5,337 nucleotides of DNA, taken from positions 1 to 5,337 of the forward strand of contig JAOAPG010000198.1 of NCBI GenBank assembly GCA_025462785.1. The letters run 5' to 3'. The DNA is from Acidobacteriaceae bacterium. Its GTDB lineage: Bacteria; Acidobacteriota; Terriglobia; Terriglobales; Acidobacteriaceae. The notes under the pieces are model-generated. The model saw only the letters and a list, made by a program, of their open reading frames with translations. It was not told the origin of the DNA and searched no databases. The position numbers and the translations under genes were made by a program. Shown here one piece after another: positions 1 through 5,031 of this stretch; positions within the stretch are counted from its first letter, which is position 1; every line of letters starts with the position of its first letter.

Positions 1-1179
1 CAAACCTGGACCGCTAGCTCACCACCGCTATCAGCTGGTTATGCCTTTGGGGTCAGCGGCACCGATTTTTCTACTGCGTCGCCTACTACCGTCGGGGGCG
101 ATTTTAACATTGATTCCATTCCCAATAACATTTCAGGGAACGGAAGCATAACCGATCAGAATCTCGCTGGAACGATAATCGCCAATCAAAAACTTTCGGG
201 GACAATATCAAATCCCGATCCATTCGGGGCGGTCACATTGAATCTGAACGTACCCAACTTCAGTACTCCCGACCTAACTTTCACCGGCTACATAGTGGAC
301 GCCACACACGTGAAATTGATCGAGAGCGACAATACCTCAAGCATAGGTGTTGGTTCAACCGCTGGAATCGCCATTGGACAGGGCGCCGCCACGGGCACTT
401 TTATAGATGACACGTCGTTTTCTGGAACGTATGTATTTGGAGTGCTTGGAACAGATCTCACCGCGTTCCTGCCGTCCACAGCTACTTCAGTGGGAGTATT
501 TACTGCCGATGGTGCTGGCAACCTGACTAGTGGATTCACAGATACGTTTCTTCTGCTAGGACCACAAGCCTCGGGTACTCAGATTAGTGGATCTTTCGGG
601 GGAAAATATTTTACCGACGCCCACGGAACTGGTCGCATCCGCTCGACTTTTACAGGTTTTGTCCCGCCCCCAATACCAGTTCCTTCCCTTGTGTTCTTCT
701 TGTATCTCACCGGCAATGGAAACCCGCCGCTGGTTATGGCCGGACCTTCAGTTAATTATCCCTATGTGGGAGCGGGAATCGCTTACCCGCAATCGACCGC
801 AGGCGCTACATTTGCCGGCGGGTACGGGTTTACTATTACGCAGCAGAACGGAAGCGAAAGCGACGGCATCGGGCAGATGATTGCAAATCCGACCGCCAAC
901 GCTCTGTCTGGCGTTGTAGATTTCAATTCTAGTTTCAACGTCACTGCCGGTAACGTTTTAAGTGGCACCTTCGCCAGCCCCGGCCCCAATGGCAGTTTCG
1001 CGGGCACTTTGACCGCGGATGTATTCGACTTCTTTCCATTCACGGTAGACTTTTTCAGCATTGACCCGGGTCATGGATTCTTTGTCGAAACAGACTTGTT
1101 AAATCCAAACAATCCGTCGGGTGTGGTGTCGTTCGGATACTACGCCGCGCGAACACCGGTTTGCGCGGGCTGCCCGTAA
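1..1179 (+). CDS. Repeat-rich secreted/surface protein, 5'-truncated by window edge
   Basis: The frame is open from base 1 to the TAA at 1177-1179, giving 392 visible residues, so the gene starts upstream. A TTG at 238 in the same frame is internal and not the real start. Three diverged repeats of about 130 residues are visible. They open at GYAFGVSGTD (residue 13), GTYVFGVLGTD (about 142) and GGYGFTITQQN (about 274). Each continues with a Gly/Thr-rich segment (VGVFTADGAGNLTSGFTD in repeat 2) and a 'SGTISN/SGSFGG/SGTFAS' stretch. Repeats 1 and 3 then have a hydrophobic strand ending in 'KLIESD' or 'FFVETD'. Composition is rich in G, T, S, F and N with little charge, as in extracellular beta-sandwich proteins. 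Similar repeats are common in acidobacterial secreted or lipid-anchored proteins. The tail carries two Cys (VCAGCP). The molecular function is unknown; a structural or adhesive surface role is inference. Confidence 0.8.
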   Translation, partial: QTWTASSPPLSAGYAFGVSGTDFSTASPTTVGGDFNIDSIPNNISGNGSITDQNLAGTIIANQKLSGTISNPDPFGAVTLNLNVPNFSTPDLTFTGYIVDATHVKLIESDNTSSIGVGSTAGIAIGQGAATGTFIDDTSFSGTYVFGVLGTDLTAFLPSTATSVGVFTADGAGNLTSGFTDTFLLLGPQASGTQISGSFGGKYFTDAHGTGRIRSTFTGFVPPPIPVPSLVFFLYLTGNGNPPLVMAGPSVNYPYVGAGIAYPQSTAGATFAGGYGFTITQQNGSESDGIGQMIANPTANALSGVVDFNSSFNVTAGNVLSGTFASPGPNGSFAGTLTADVFDFFPFTVDFFSIDPGHGFFVETDLLNPNNPSGVVSFGYYAARTPVCAGCP

Positions 1180-1189
1180 CGCATCGAAG

Positions 1190-1243
1190 ATGAGAGCCAT
1201 GGTAGGAATTCTCTTGATCCTGGTTTTGATATCTAGAAAGTGA
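1190..1243 (+). CDS. Possible 17-residue hydrophobic micropeptide
   Basis: An ATG at 1190, ten bases after the stop of the repeat protein, opens a short frame encoding MRAMVGILLILVLISRK and ending at TGA 1241-1243. It has the shape of a single short membrane helix with flanking positive charges, or of a signal peptide cut off from its protein. There is only a weak purine stretch (GAAG) directly next to the ATG and no good ribosome-binding site. It could be chance. No function is proposed. Confidence 0.15.
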   Translation: MRAMVGILLILVLISRK

Positions 1244-1318
1244 GAGCGCGGAATCAAGGACCCGAGCAACAACCGCCTAAGGCCCATCAATCGGAGAAGG
1301 GGAACGAACAATTTATAG

Positions 1319-1339
1319 TGGTGGAGGCGGCGGGAGTCG
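1319..1339 (-). other. tmRNA (ssrA)-type 3'-end fragment, probable attachment-site core
   Basis: Read on the minus strand, these 21 bases run from inside a T-loop (CGA) through CTCCCGCCGCCTCCACCA, ending in an encoded CCA. They have the form of half a T-arm, a CGCCTCC acceptor strand, the discriminator A and CCA. The 5' side of the T-stem and everything before it is missing: the bases before CGA (minus strand GTACTC) do not continue a tRNA or tmRNA. Tyrosine recombinases commonly integrate at this part of ssrA or tRNA genes and leave a 3'-end copy at the far end of the element. By that geometry the element would lie at coordinates above 1339 and the old chromosome below 1319. A tRNA-Ser 3' end is an alternative source. 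Confidence 0.55.
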
Positions 1340-1418
1340 GAGTACACGATACCTGCTGGCTAAAAGACTTAACGAGCTACGAAACGCTAGAACCGCGAAA
1401 ACGGTCAAATCGCATCAG

Positions 1419-1439
1419 TTTTAGACAAATTTTAGACAA
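1419..1439. repeat. Two tandem TTTTAGACAA direct repeats (period 11)
   Basis: TTTTAGACAA occurs exactly twice, at 1419-1428 and 1430-1439, separated by one A. The pair lies 80 bp from the tmRNA-like 3' end, on the side where an integrated element would be. Perfect short direct repeats near a crossover core are typical of arm-type integrase binding sites, and one helical turn of spacing would put two proteins on the same DNA face. The repeat is directly visible; its role as a binding site is inference. Confidence 0.5.
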
Positions 1440-1565
1440 TAACTGAAGTGCACACGCATAACTTTGTACTCGCGACCGTAGCGTGTCTCTGCTGATCCTA
1501 CTTCAATAACTCCTTACTTCTCCGCGAAAGATCCGGCGCATTGCATGCCCGGGAAACTTATGACT

Positions 1566-2057
1566 CTAGTCTGCCAATTGCTTCCAACGAAGAGCCGTTC
1601 CATCCCAGTACAAACAGCCCATTGGTCGCTTCCTTGACATGCAGTAGGATAGCGTCGTTGTTAGCTTTCGCCGGCCATGACACCGTCGGACTCCGCTTTG
1701 GGACAATCGACTACGCGTCGAATCGCACGGTTGTGTGGCTGGCCAGAGTACAGAGGATTTGGCTCCCACTAATATCGGATTTTTTTGTTTCGACAAGCAA
1801 ATCAAAATGCCCTTGGAGTTCCAGCGGATAACTTGTACTGCAAAGTCAAGTTTTCCATCTCCATCAAAATCTCCAGTCAGATAAAAGGGATTTAGTTCAC
1901 CGTCGGTCGACGTGCCAGGAGTGTTTTTGACACAGACGTCGATTTCCTTTGGCACGTTGTACTCATCTACCTCTTTTGCATTCGTTTGCGCCAGCGATTG
2001 CACAGTTGCGCACATGACTGCCATAGAGAACAGCAAGCACAGTTTGAAACGGCTCAT
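1566..2057 (-). pseudogene. Secreted FG-GAP-like protein with two compensating frameshifts
   Basis: The frame from ATG 2057 to TAG 1566 (163 residues) begins with a signal peptide (MSRFKLCLLFSMAVMC..., likely cleaved near SLAQ, about residues 21-24). It has a calcium-loop-like DFDGDGKLDF motif at 63-72, then 'GILICLSKQKNPILVGA'. Small secreted proteins of this kind typically end in an 'AILL..KE...GL.YWDG..RWKQL' tail. Here the DAILLHVKEATNGLF part is read only in another frame (about 1717-1612), and YWDGTALRWKQLAD returns in the first frame. This implies one base lost near 1711-1723 and one gained near 1611. A TAG at 1711-1713 also lies in the middle frame. The start is well supported: GAGGT at 2061-2065 precedes the ATG by 3 bases. 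The product, if made, has a scrambled segment of roughly 37 residues. Its function is unknown; it is the second gene of a former operon. Confidence 0.65.
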
Positions 2058-2060
2058 TGG

Positions 2061-2065
2061 ACCTC
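2061..2065 (-). promoter_or_regulatory. Ribosome-binding site of the FG-GAP gene, overlapping the upstream stop
   Basis: On the minus strand CAGTGAGGTCCAATG contains a GAGGT Shine-Dalgarno core just ahead of the ATG at 2055-2057. The TGA (2064-2066) that ends the shifted frame of the upstream peptidase remnant overlaps it. This arrangement supports both the chosen start and ancestral translational coupling of the two genes. Confidence 0.6.
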
Positions 2066-2400
2066 ACTGATTAAGCGGTTTAGGGTTTGGCATGGAGATG
2101 TACCAGTGATCTTCATGTGGGCTGGTAGAGGGGCGACGGCTATAATCACCCCCATTCAGTTTCGTTGCCAGCGTAAATTTGTGTGAGCCCCGCGGCGTGC
2201 GACATCCGCATCAAGTCCCACATTCGATCCGCACTTGCTGAGTTGTAAGCTTCTCTGCCTTGAACTGGTTTCCCCTGGTCATCAACATAGCGCTGATCGA
2301 TCTGCATGCCATCGTCGGCTCTCGCTTGGTTGCAATTATTGAAGCTGATAAGCAGAGCATTTAGACCGGAGCCCAGCATTTTGGACTCCGGAACCTCAGC
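2064..2400 (-). pseudogene. C-terminal remnant of a putative zinc murein/DD-peptidase-like protein
   Basis: The minus strand from 2400 reads AEVPESKMLGSGLNALL..., with MQIDQRYVDDQGKPV and SASADRMWDLMRMSHAAGLTQIYAG, and stops after NETEWG at TGA 2146. Shifting one base inside the C5 tract at 2149-2153 continues it as DYSRRPSTSPHEDHWYISMPNPKPLNQ to TGA 2064-2066. That ending lies right before the next gene and reads like real protein. 'PHEDHWYI' resembles the PHxxHxHV end of penicillin-insensitive murein endopeptidase (M74) or M15-type DD-peptidases, with Tyr where the last zinc His would stand. A TAG at 2401-2403 closes the frame upstream, and only about 110 residues remain of families that usually exceed 150-250, so the N-terminus is lost. 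A GGAG before ATG 2377-2379 could allow translation of a 77-residue stub. The family assignment is tentative; the frameshift is better supported. Confidence 0.5.
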
Positions 2401-2419
2401 CTATCAAGGGAGAAAACTC

Positions 2420-3340
2420 CTACACATGAATCCAATTGAGCAGAATGAGCGCCAGGCTACTGGCGCCGACGATAATCCAGAGTGTTAGTCCCTGGAGAAG
2501 TGGACGAACACCAACCTGCTTGAGCGTTTCTTTGTTTAATCCTGTGCCGATCAAAAACAGCGTCACGGACAGGCCAAGCTTGCCAAGGTGGTTAAGAAGA
2601 CCGAAAGTTGGGTTGAATGTCGGCAGTAGAGTGTTCAGGAGAGCAGCAAGACAGAAGAGAAGGATGAACCACGGCCACTGAATACGGGCCTTGCTCTTCA
2701 GACTGATAGCCGTCACGACGGACAGAGGAACGATCCAGAGAGCACGCGTCAGCTTAATGGTCGTGCCAATGGCCAGCGCGGTAGGCCCGTACTTGGCGGT
2801 CGCGCCGACGACGGAGCTGGTGTCGTGAATTGCCAGCGCGGACCAAAGGCCAAATTGCGCCTGGGTCATGTGCAACGCATATCCGATGAGAGGAAAGAGA
2901 AACAGCGCAACCGAGTTAAGGATAAAAACAGTGCCCAGGGATATAGCCATCTGTTCTTCACTGGCTTCCGCAATCGGACCGACGGCCGCGATCGCACTTC
3001 CTCCGCAAATGGCCGTACCAGCGCTGATGAGAAACGCAGATTTCTTTCCGACGTGAAGTAGATAACCGAATCCGAGACCCAGCAGCATCGCCGCCGTGAT
3101 GCTGACGGCGGTGTAGAGAAAGCCAGAGCGGCCGGCATGAAGAACTTGGTGAAGGTTCATGCCAAAGCCGAGCGCAACGACGGAAGCTTGCAGCAGAAAT
3201 TTCGCCAGACGTTTGCTTTCGACCTGAAATGGGTGCGCTACAGTGAATCCGTAGATCAGACCCCCCAGTAGCGCAAAAGGTGGCGAGACAAAGCCGCTTG
3301 CCGCCAGGATCAACGCGACGAAGAAGATGTTCTTGCTCAT
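2420..3340 (-). CDS. YeiH/PSE family membrane transporter (putative sulfate exporter)
   Basis: The 306-residue product runs from ATG 3340 to the stop at 2420 and is a hydrophobic polytopic inner-membrane protein with about nine to ten helices. Family signposts are QASVVALGFGMNL (51-63), the GTAICGGSA loop (108-116), HDTSSVVGA (172-180), KLTRALWIVP (196-205) and a GLSVTLFLIGTGLN segment (256-269). These match the conserved family once called UPF0324, annotated as putative sulfate exporter family transporters; E. coli YeiH is the namesake. The length is normal for the short members and all motifs are intact, so it looks functional. The substrate is not shown by the sequence; sulfate, sulfite or a related oxyanion is inference from the family and from the LysR neighbour. 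The ATG lacks a strong Shine-Dalgarno (GGCAGACTCTATCC precedes it). A decayed peptidase remnant begins within 20 bases after its stop. Confidence 0.9.
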   Translation of the reverse strand: MSKNIFFVALILAASGFVSPPFALLGGLIYGFTVAHPFQVESKRLAKFLLQASVVALGFGMNLHQVLHAGRSGFLYTAVSITAAMLLGLGFGYLLHVGKKSAFLISAGTAICGGSAIAAVGPIAEASEEQMAISLGTVFILNSVALFLFPLIGYALHMTQAQFGLWSALAIHDTSSVVGATAKYGPTALAIGTTIKLTRALWIVPLSVVTAISLKSKARIQWPWFILLFCLAALLNTLLPTFNPTFGLLNHLGKLGLSVTLFLIGTGLNKETLKQVGVRPLLQGLTLWIIVGASSLALILLNWIHV

Positions 3341-3396
3341 GGATAGAGTCTGCCTTGGAACGAGTATCCGCGTCCAAGCAGGAGTTTTGATTAGCG

Positions 3397-3411
3397 ATTA
3401 GTTGAACTTAT
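3397..3411. promoter_or_regulatory. LysR-box-like palindrome upstream of the YeiH gene
   Basis: ATTAG-N5-CTTAT is an imperfect 15-bp palindrome (one mismatch) in the 99-bp gap between the LysR gene and the transporter gene. It is centred about 64 bases before the transporter ATG. An extra ATTAG half-site sits at 3390-3394, in phase just outside it. LysR regulators bind A/T-rich dyads of about 15 bp (T-N11-A type) ahead of their target genes, so this is a candidate operator for the adjacent regulator. No clear -35/-10 pair was identified. Confidence 0.35.
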
Positions 3412-3433
3412 CGGCTGGAAGTCCTTGAAGCCG
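3412..3433 (-). terminator. Weak hairpin after the LysR gene
   Basis: CGGCT...AGCCG can form a 5-bp outer stem with an imperfect interior beginning six bases after the LysR stop codon. No T-run follows, so it is not a standard intrinsic terminator and readthrough into the transporter gene is possible. It is listed as the only secondary-structure candidate in the gap. Confidence 0.15.
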
Positions 3434-3439
3434 GAGGTT

Positions 3440-4366
3440 TTAGGGGAGCGTTGCGAGAATCCGAGCGCGGCGGAGCGCGAACGTTCGAAAGGCGCCCGCC
3501 GGCCCTTGTGGTTCCGGGCCGATGCGCGAAATGAGGGAAAAATGGCGCGCAACTCTGACACCAGCAACTTCCGCAACCTTCAGCGCACCGAGTTCCAGTT
3601 CTTTGGAGATGGCCCAACGGGAAACGAAGCCAATGCCAAGTCCTGCTTCCACTGCGGACTTGATCGTTTCGGTGGAATCGAGGTTCATCACATTTTTGAA
3701 AGACTTGAGTCTGAAGCCCGCCTTCTCAAGCGCAATCTCGACGACCCGGCGAGAGCCGGAACCGTGTTCGCGCATGAGGAGCGTTGACGCTAAGAGTTGG
3801 TTGCGGGAGAAGTGATCGGATTCGAGAGCCGGTGGTGTGATCAAGACCAACTCGTCTTGCATGAAGGGTTCCGTGCGAATGCTGCGGTCGCGAGCCGGGC
3901 CTTCGATGAGGCCGACGGATAATTTGTCGTCGAGGAGAAGTTGCACGATCTCGCTGGTGTTTCCGCTATGCAGCGAGAACTGGACGCGTGGATGCTCGTC
4001 GAGGAACGCTCCGAGTAAGCGCGGGAGCACGTACTGTGCGATCGTGGTAGAGACTCCCAGGGAAAACTCTCCGGAGACCTTCCCATCCTCCGCACCAAGT
4101 TCTTGTTCCGCATCGGAAACGAGAGTCGCAATCCTTTTAGCGTAACTGAGCAGAAGTGATCCTTGGTGAGTGAGGGAGACGCGAGTGGCGGTGCGATCGA
4201 AGAGGCGAACGCCAAGATCGTCTTCGAGCGCTTTAATCTGAAGAGTGATGGCGGGCTGGGTGAGAAAAAGGCGCTCAGCAGCCTTGCGAAAATTCAGATG
4301 CTCGGCAACGGTGCGAAACACCTTAAGGCGAAAATTTTCGAGCTGGGCCAAGTGATGATTATGCAC
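3440..4366 (-). CDS. LysR-type transcriptional regulator (YeiE/CbbR-like)
   Basis: The 308-residue protein has an N-terminal winged helix-turn-helix at about 12-70: FRLKVFRTVAEHLNFRKAAE, then LFLTQPAITLQIKALEDDLG (33-52) and LFDRT. The effector-binding domain starts near residue 100 (GEFSLGVSTTIAQYVLP) and includes SGNTSEIVQLLLD and the DSTETIKSAVEAGLGIGFVS segment typical of the YeiE/CbbR/CysB-like branch. The start is a GTG at 4364-4366 with AGGG eight bases upstream; the reading frame is closed by TGA shortly before it and no ATG fits. The length is normal and no lesions were seen. It lies directly upstream of the YeiH-family gene on the same strand, unlike the divergent arrangement often seen for LysR genes. 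It probably controls that transporter in response to a sulfur compound such as sulfite. The ligand is inferred from YeiE, not visible here. Confidence 0.88.
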   Translation of the reverse strand: MHNHHLAQLENFRLKVFRTVAEHLNFRKAAERLFLTQPAITLQIKALEDDLGVRLFDRTATRVSLTHQGSLLLSYAKRIATLVSDAEQELGAEDGKVSGEFSLGVSTTIAQYVLPRLLGAFLDEHPRVQFSLHSGNTSEIVQLLLDDKLSVGLIEGPARDRSIRTEPFMQDELVLITPPALESDHFSRNQLLASTLLMREHGSGSRRVVEIALEKAGFRLKSFKNVMNLDSTETIKSAVEAGLGIGFVSRWAISKELELGALKVAEVAGVRVARHFSLISRIGPEPQGPAGAFRTFALRRARILATLP

Positions 4367-4664
4367 GGAAAGGGCCCTGATGAGGAGACCATCTTCGTTT
4401 CAGCCCGAATGACGGGGCCGCTTCGACGTTGTGCGCTCGATACCCGTGTGGCAAGAGGAGGGTGATATGCCGTTTTGGCCAGCGCCTAGCGACTTCGCTC
4501 TGATTGTCGAAGAGCCGGATGACAGGGGCTCGATTCGCAATTGTCTCGGCAGGAATTTCGATTGGATGAAGGCGGGATCTCGCGTTTATGACCAAGTTGA
4601 TACCCAGCATCGGGTGAATCAGACAAAGCTCAAGATCTTCGGACAGGTTGAAAGGCCACGATAA
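4367..4664. other. No supported gene; overlapping unrecognised frames upstream of LysR
   Basis: Two open frames overlap here, one on each strand. On the minus strand, ATG 4610 to TAA 4359 gives 83 residues (ETIANRAPVIRLFDNQSEVA in the middle). It stays open upstream to about 4670, and its stop overlaps the LysR GTG as GTGCATAA. On the plus strand, GTG 4431 to TAA 4664 gives 77 residues. Neither is recognised and neither has a good ribosome-binding site. The minus frame is slightly favoured because its end overlaps the LysR start in a coupling-like way, but it may equally be leader or promoter DNA. Confidence 0.2.
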
Positions 4665-4853
4665 TCAGCGACTGCGCCTCAAGAGCAGGCACCCTCCGAC
4701 GAACGACAAGACGCCCACCAAAACGCCGAAGGCCATGCCTGCTAAAAACGGCGGGGAATGAGCAGCTCCGCCTGCATACACATAATAGTGGTGTAGGAGA
4801 TGTGCGAAGGCTAGCGTCGTGAACAACACGGCGAGTCCACTCAAAATGTTCAC
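4665..4853 (-). CDS. Small two-helix membrane protein, function unknown
   Basis: The 62-residue product has two predicted membrane helices: about residues 3-20 (ILSGLAVLFTTLAFAHLL) and 37-58 (LAGMAFGVLVGVLSFVGG and following). They are joined by a loop with HHYYVYAGGAAHSPP, and the protein ends in RRSR, which suggests a cytoplasmic C-terminus. The GTG start at 4851-4853 is preceded by a strong AAGGAGG at 4867-4873, but with 13 bases between, longer than usual. An in-frame CTG four bases after AAGGAGG would add three residues. The frame stays open upstream to a TAA near 4925 but has no ATG. I do not recognise the family. The spacing to its neighbours gives no clear operon. Confidence 0.55.
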   Translation of the reverse strand: MNILSGLAVLFTTLAFAHLLHHYYVYAGGAAHSPPFLAGMAFGVLVGVLSFVGGCLLLRRSR

Positions 4854-4897
4854 AATCCGCAGATAGCCTCCTTCGCCGAGATGATCCAGGCGATCAT
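4850..4897 (-). CDS. Possible 15-codon leader peptide
   Basis: ATG 4895-4897 opens a short minus-strand frame, MIAWIISAKEAICGL. Its TGA overlaps the GTG of the small membrane protein gene as GTGA, a classic coupling overlap. There is no strong ribosome-binding site before the ATG (only CAGAG further up). It may be chance, but it would account for the long gap between AAGGAGG and the GTG if coupling drives initiation. Confidence 0.15.
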   Translation of the reverse strand: MIAWIISAKEAICGL

Positions 4898-5031
4898 GAG
4901 CGACGCAGAACTCTGGGTTGCAATGTTAGGGACGCTGCGAAGGGAAGTCAACAGAATGCCGGAATGCTACAGCAGCTGCCTATTCTTCGACTTATTGATC
5001 CGGAATTGACATCACGGCTACCAAATTGGAC
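4854..5031. other. Intergenic gap downstream of the anti-sigma gene
   Basis: The gap holds the AAGGAGG and the possible leader frame of the small membrane protein. A GGACC direct repeat (5028-5040, GGACC-TAA-GGACC) overlaps the end of the anti-sigma gene. No T-tailed hairpin terminator and no clear promoter were found. Confidence 0.4.
4867..4873 (-). promoter_or_regulatory. Strong Shine-Dalgarno with unusual spacing
   Basis: AAGGAGG on the minus strand is a near-perfect anti-16S match. It lies 13 bases before the GTG (4851-4853) of the small membrane protein and 4 bases before an in-frame CTG. It decides that a gene starts here but leaves the exact start codon open. It also lies inside a possible 15-codon leader frame. 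Confidence 0.55.

Larger units (their letters stand above)
1180..1565. other. Gene-poor stretch with attachment-site-like elements
   Basis: No frame here has a convincing gene. Apart from the micropeptide candidate, the tmRNA-like 3' end and the TTTTAGACAA pair, I see nothing. There is no strong hairpin with a T-run after the repeat-protein stop and no clear promoter. The stretch between the end of the repeat pair and the FG-GAP gene (1440-1565) is featureless to my reading. Confidence 0.5.

Noticed and set aside
238..1179. A full-length 313-residue protein starting at TTG 238
   Set aside because: The same frame is open and repeat-like back to base 1, so this TTG is internal to a longer gene.
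1099..1347. Minus-strand 82-residue frame across the gene-free stretch
   Set aside because: It overlaps the end of the repeat protein and the tmRNA-like scar, is Arg/Leu-rich, and has no motif.
1319..1400. A complete tRNA or tmRNA gene on the minus strand
   Set aside because: Only the 3' half of the T-arm, the acceptor strand and CCA are present. The bases before them give no matching T-stem, anticodon arm or 5' acceptor strand.
2958..3377. A 139-residue minus-strand frame
   Set aside because: It overlaps the YeiH-family gene in another frame, and its Arg/Ser/Cys-rich composition is that of a shadow frame.
4431..4664. A plus-strand 77-residue gene
   Set aside because: It has no ribosome-binding site and no recognisable motif, and it overlaps an equally open minus frame. 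It lies in a probable regulatory gap.
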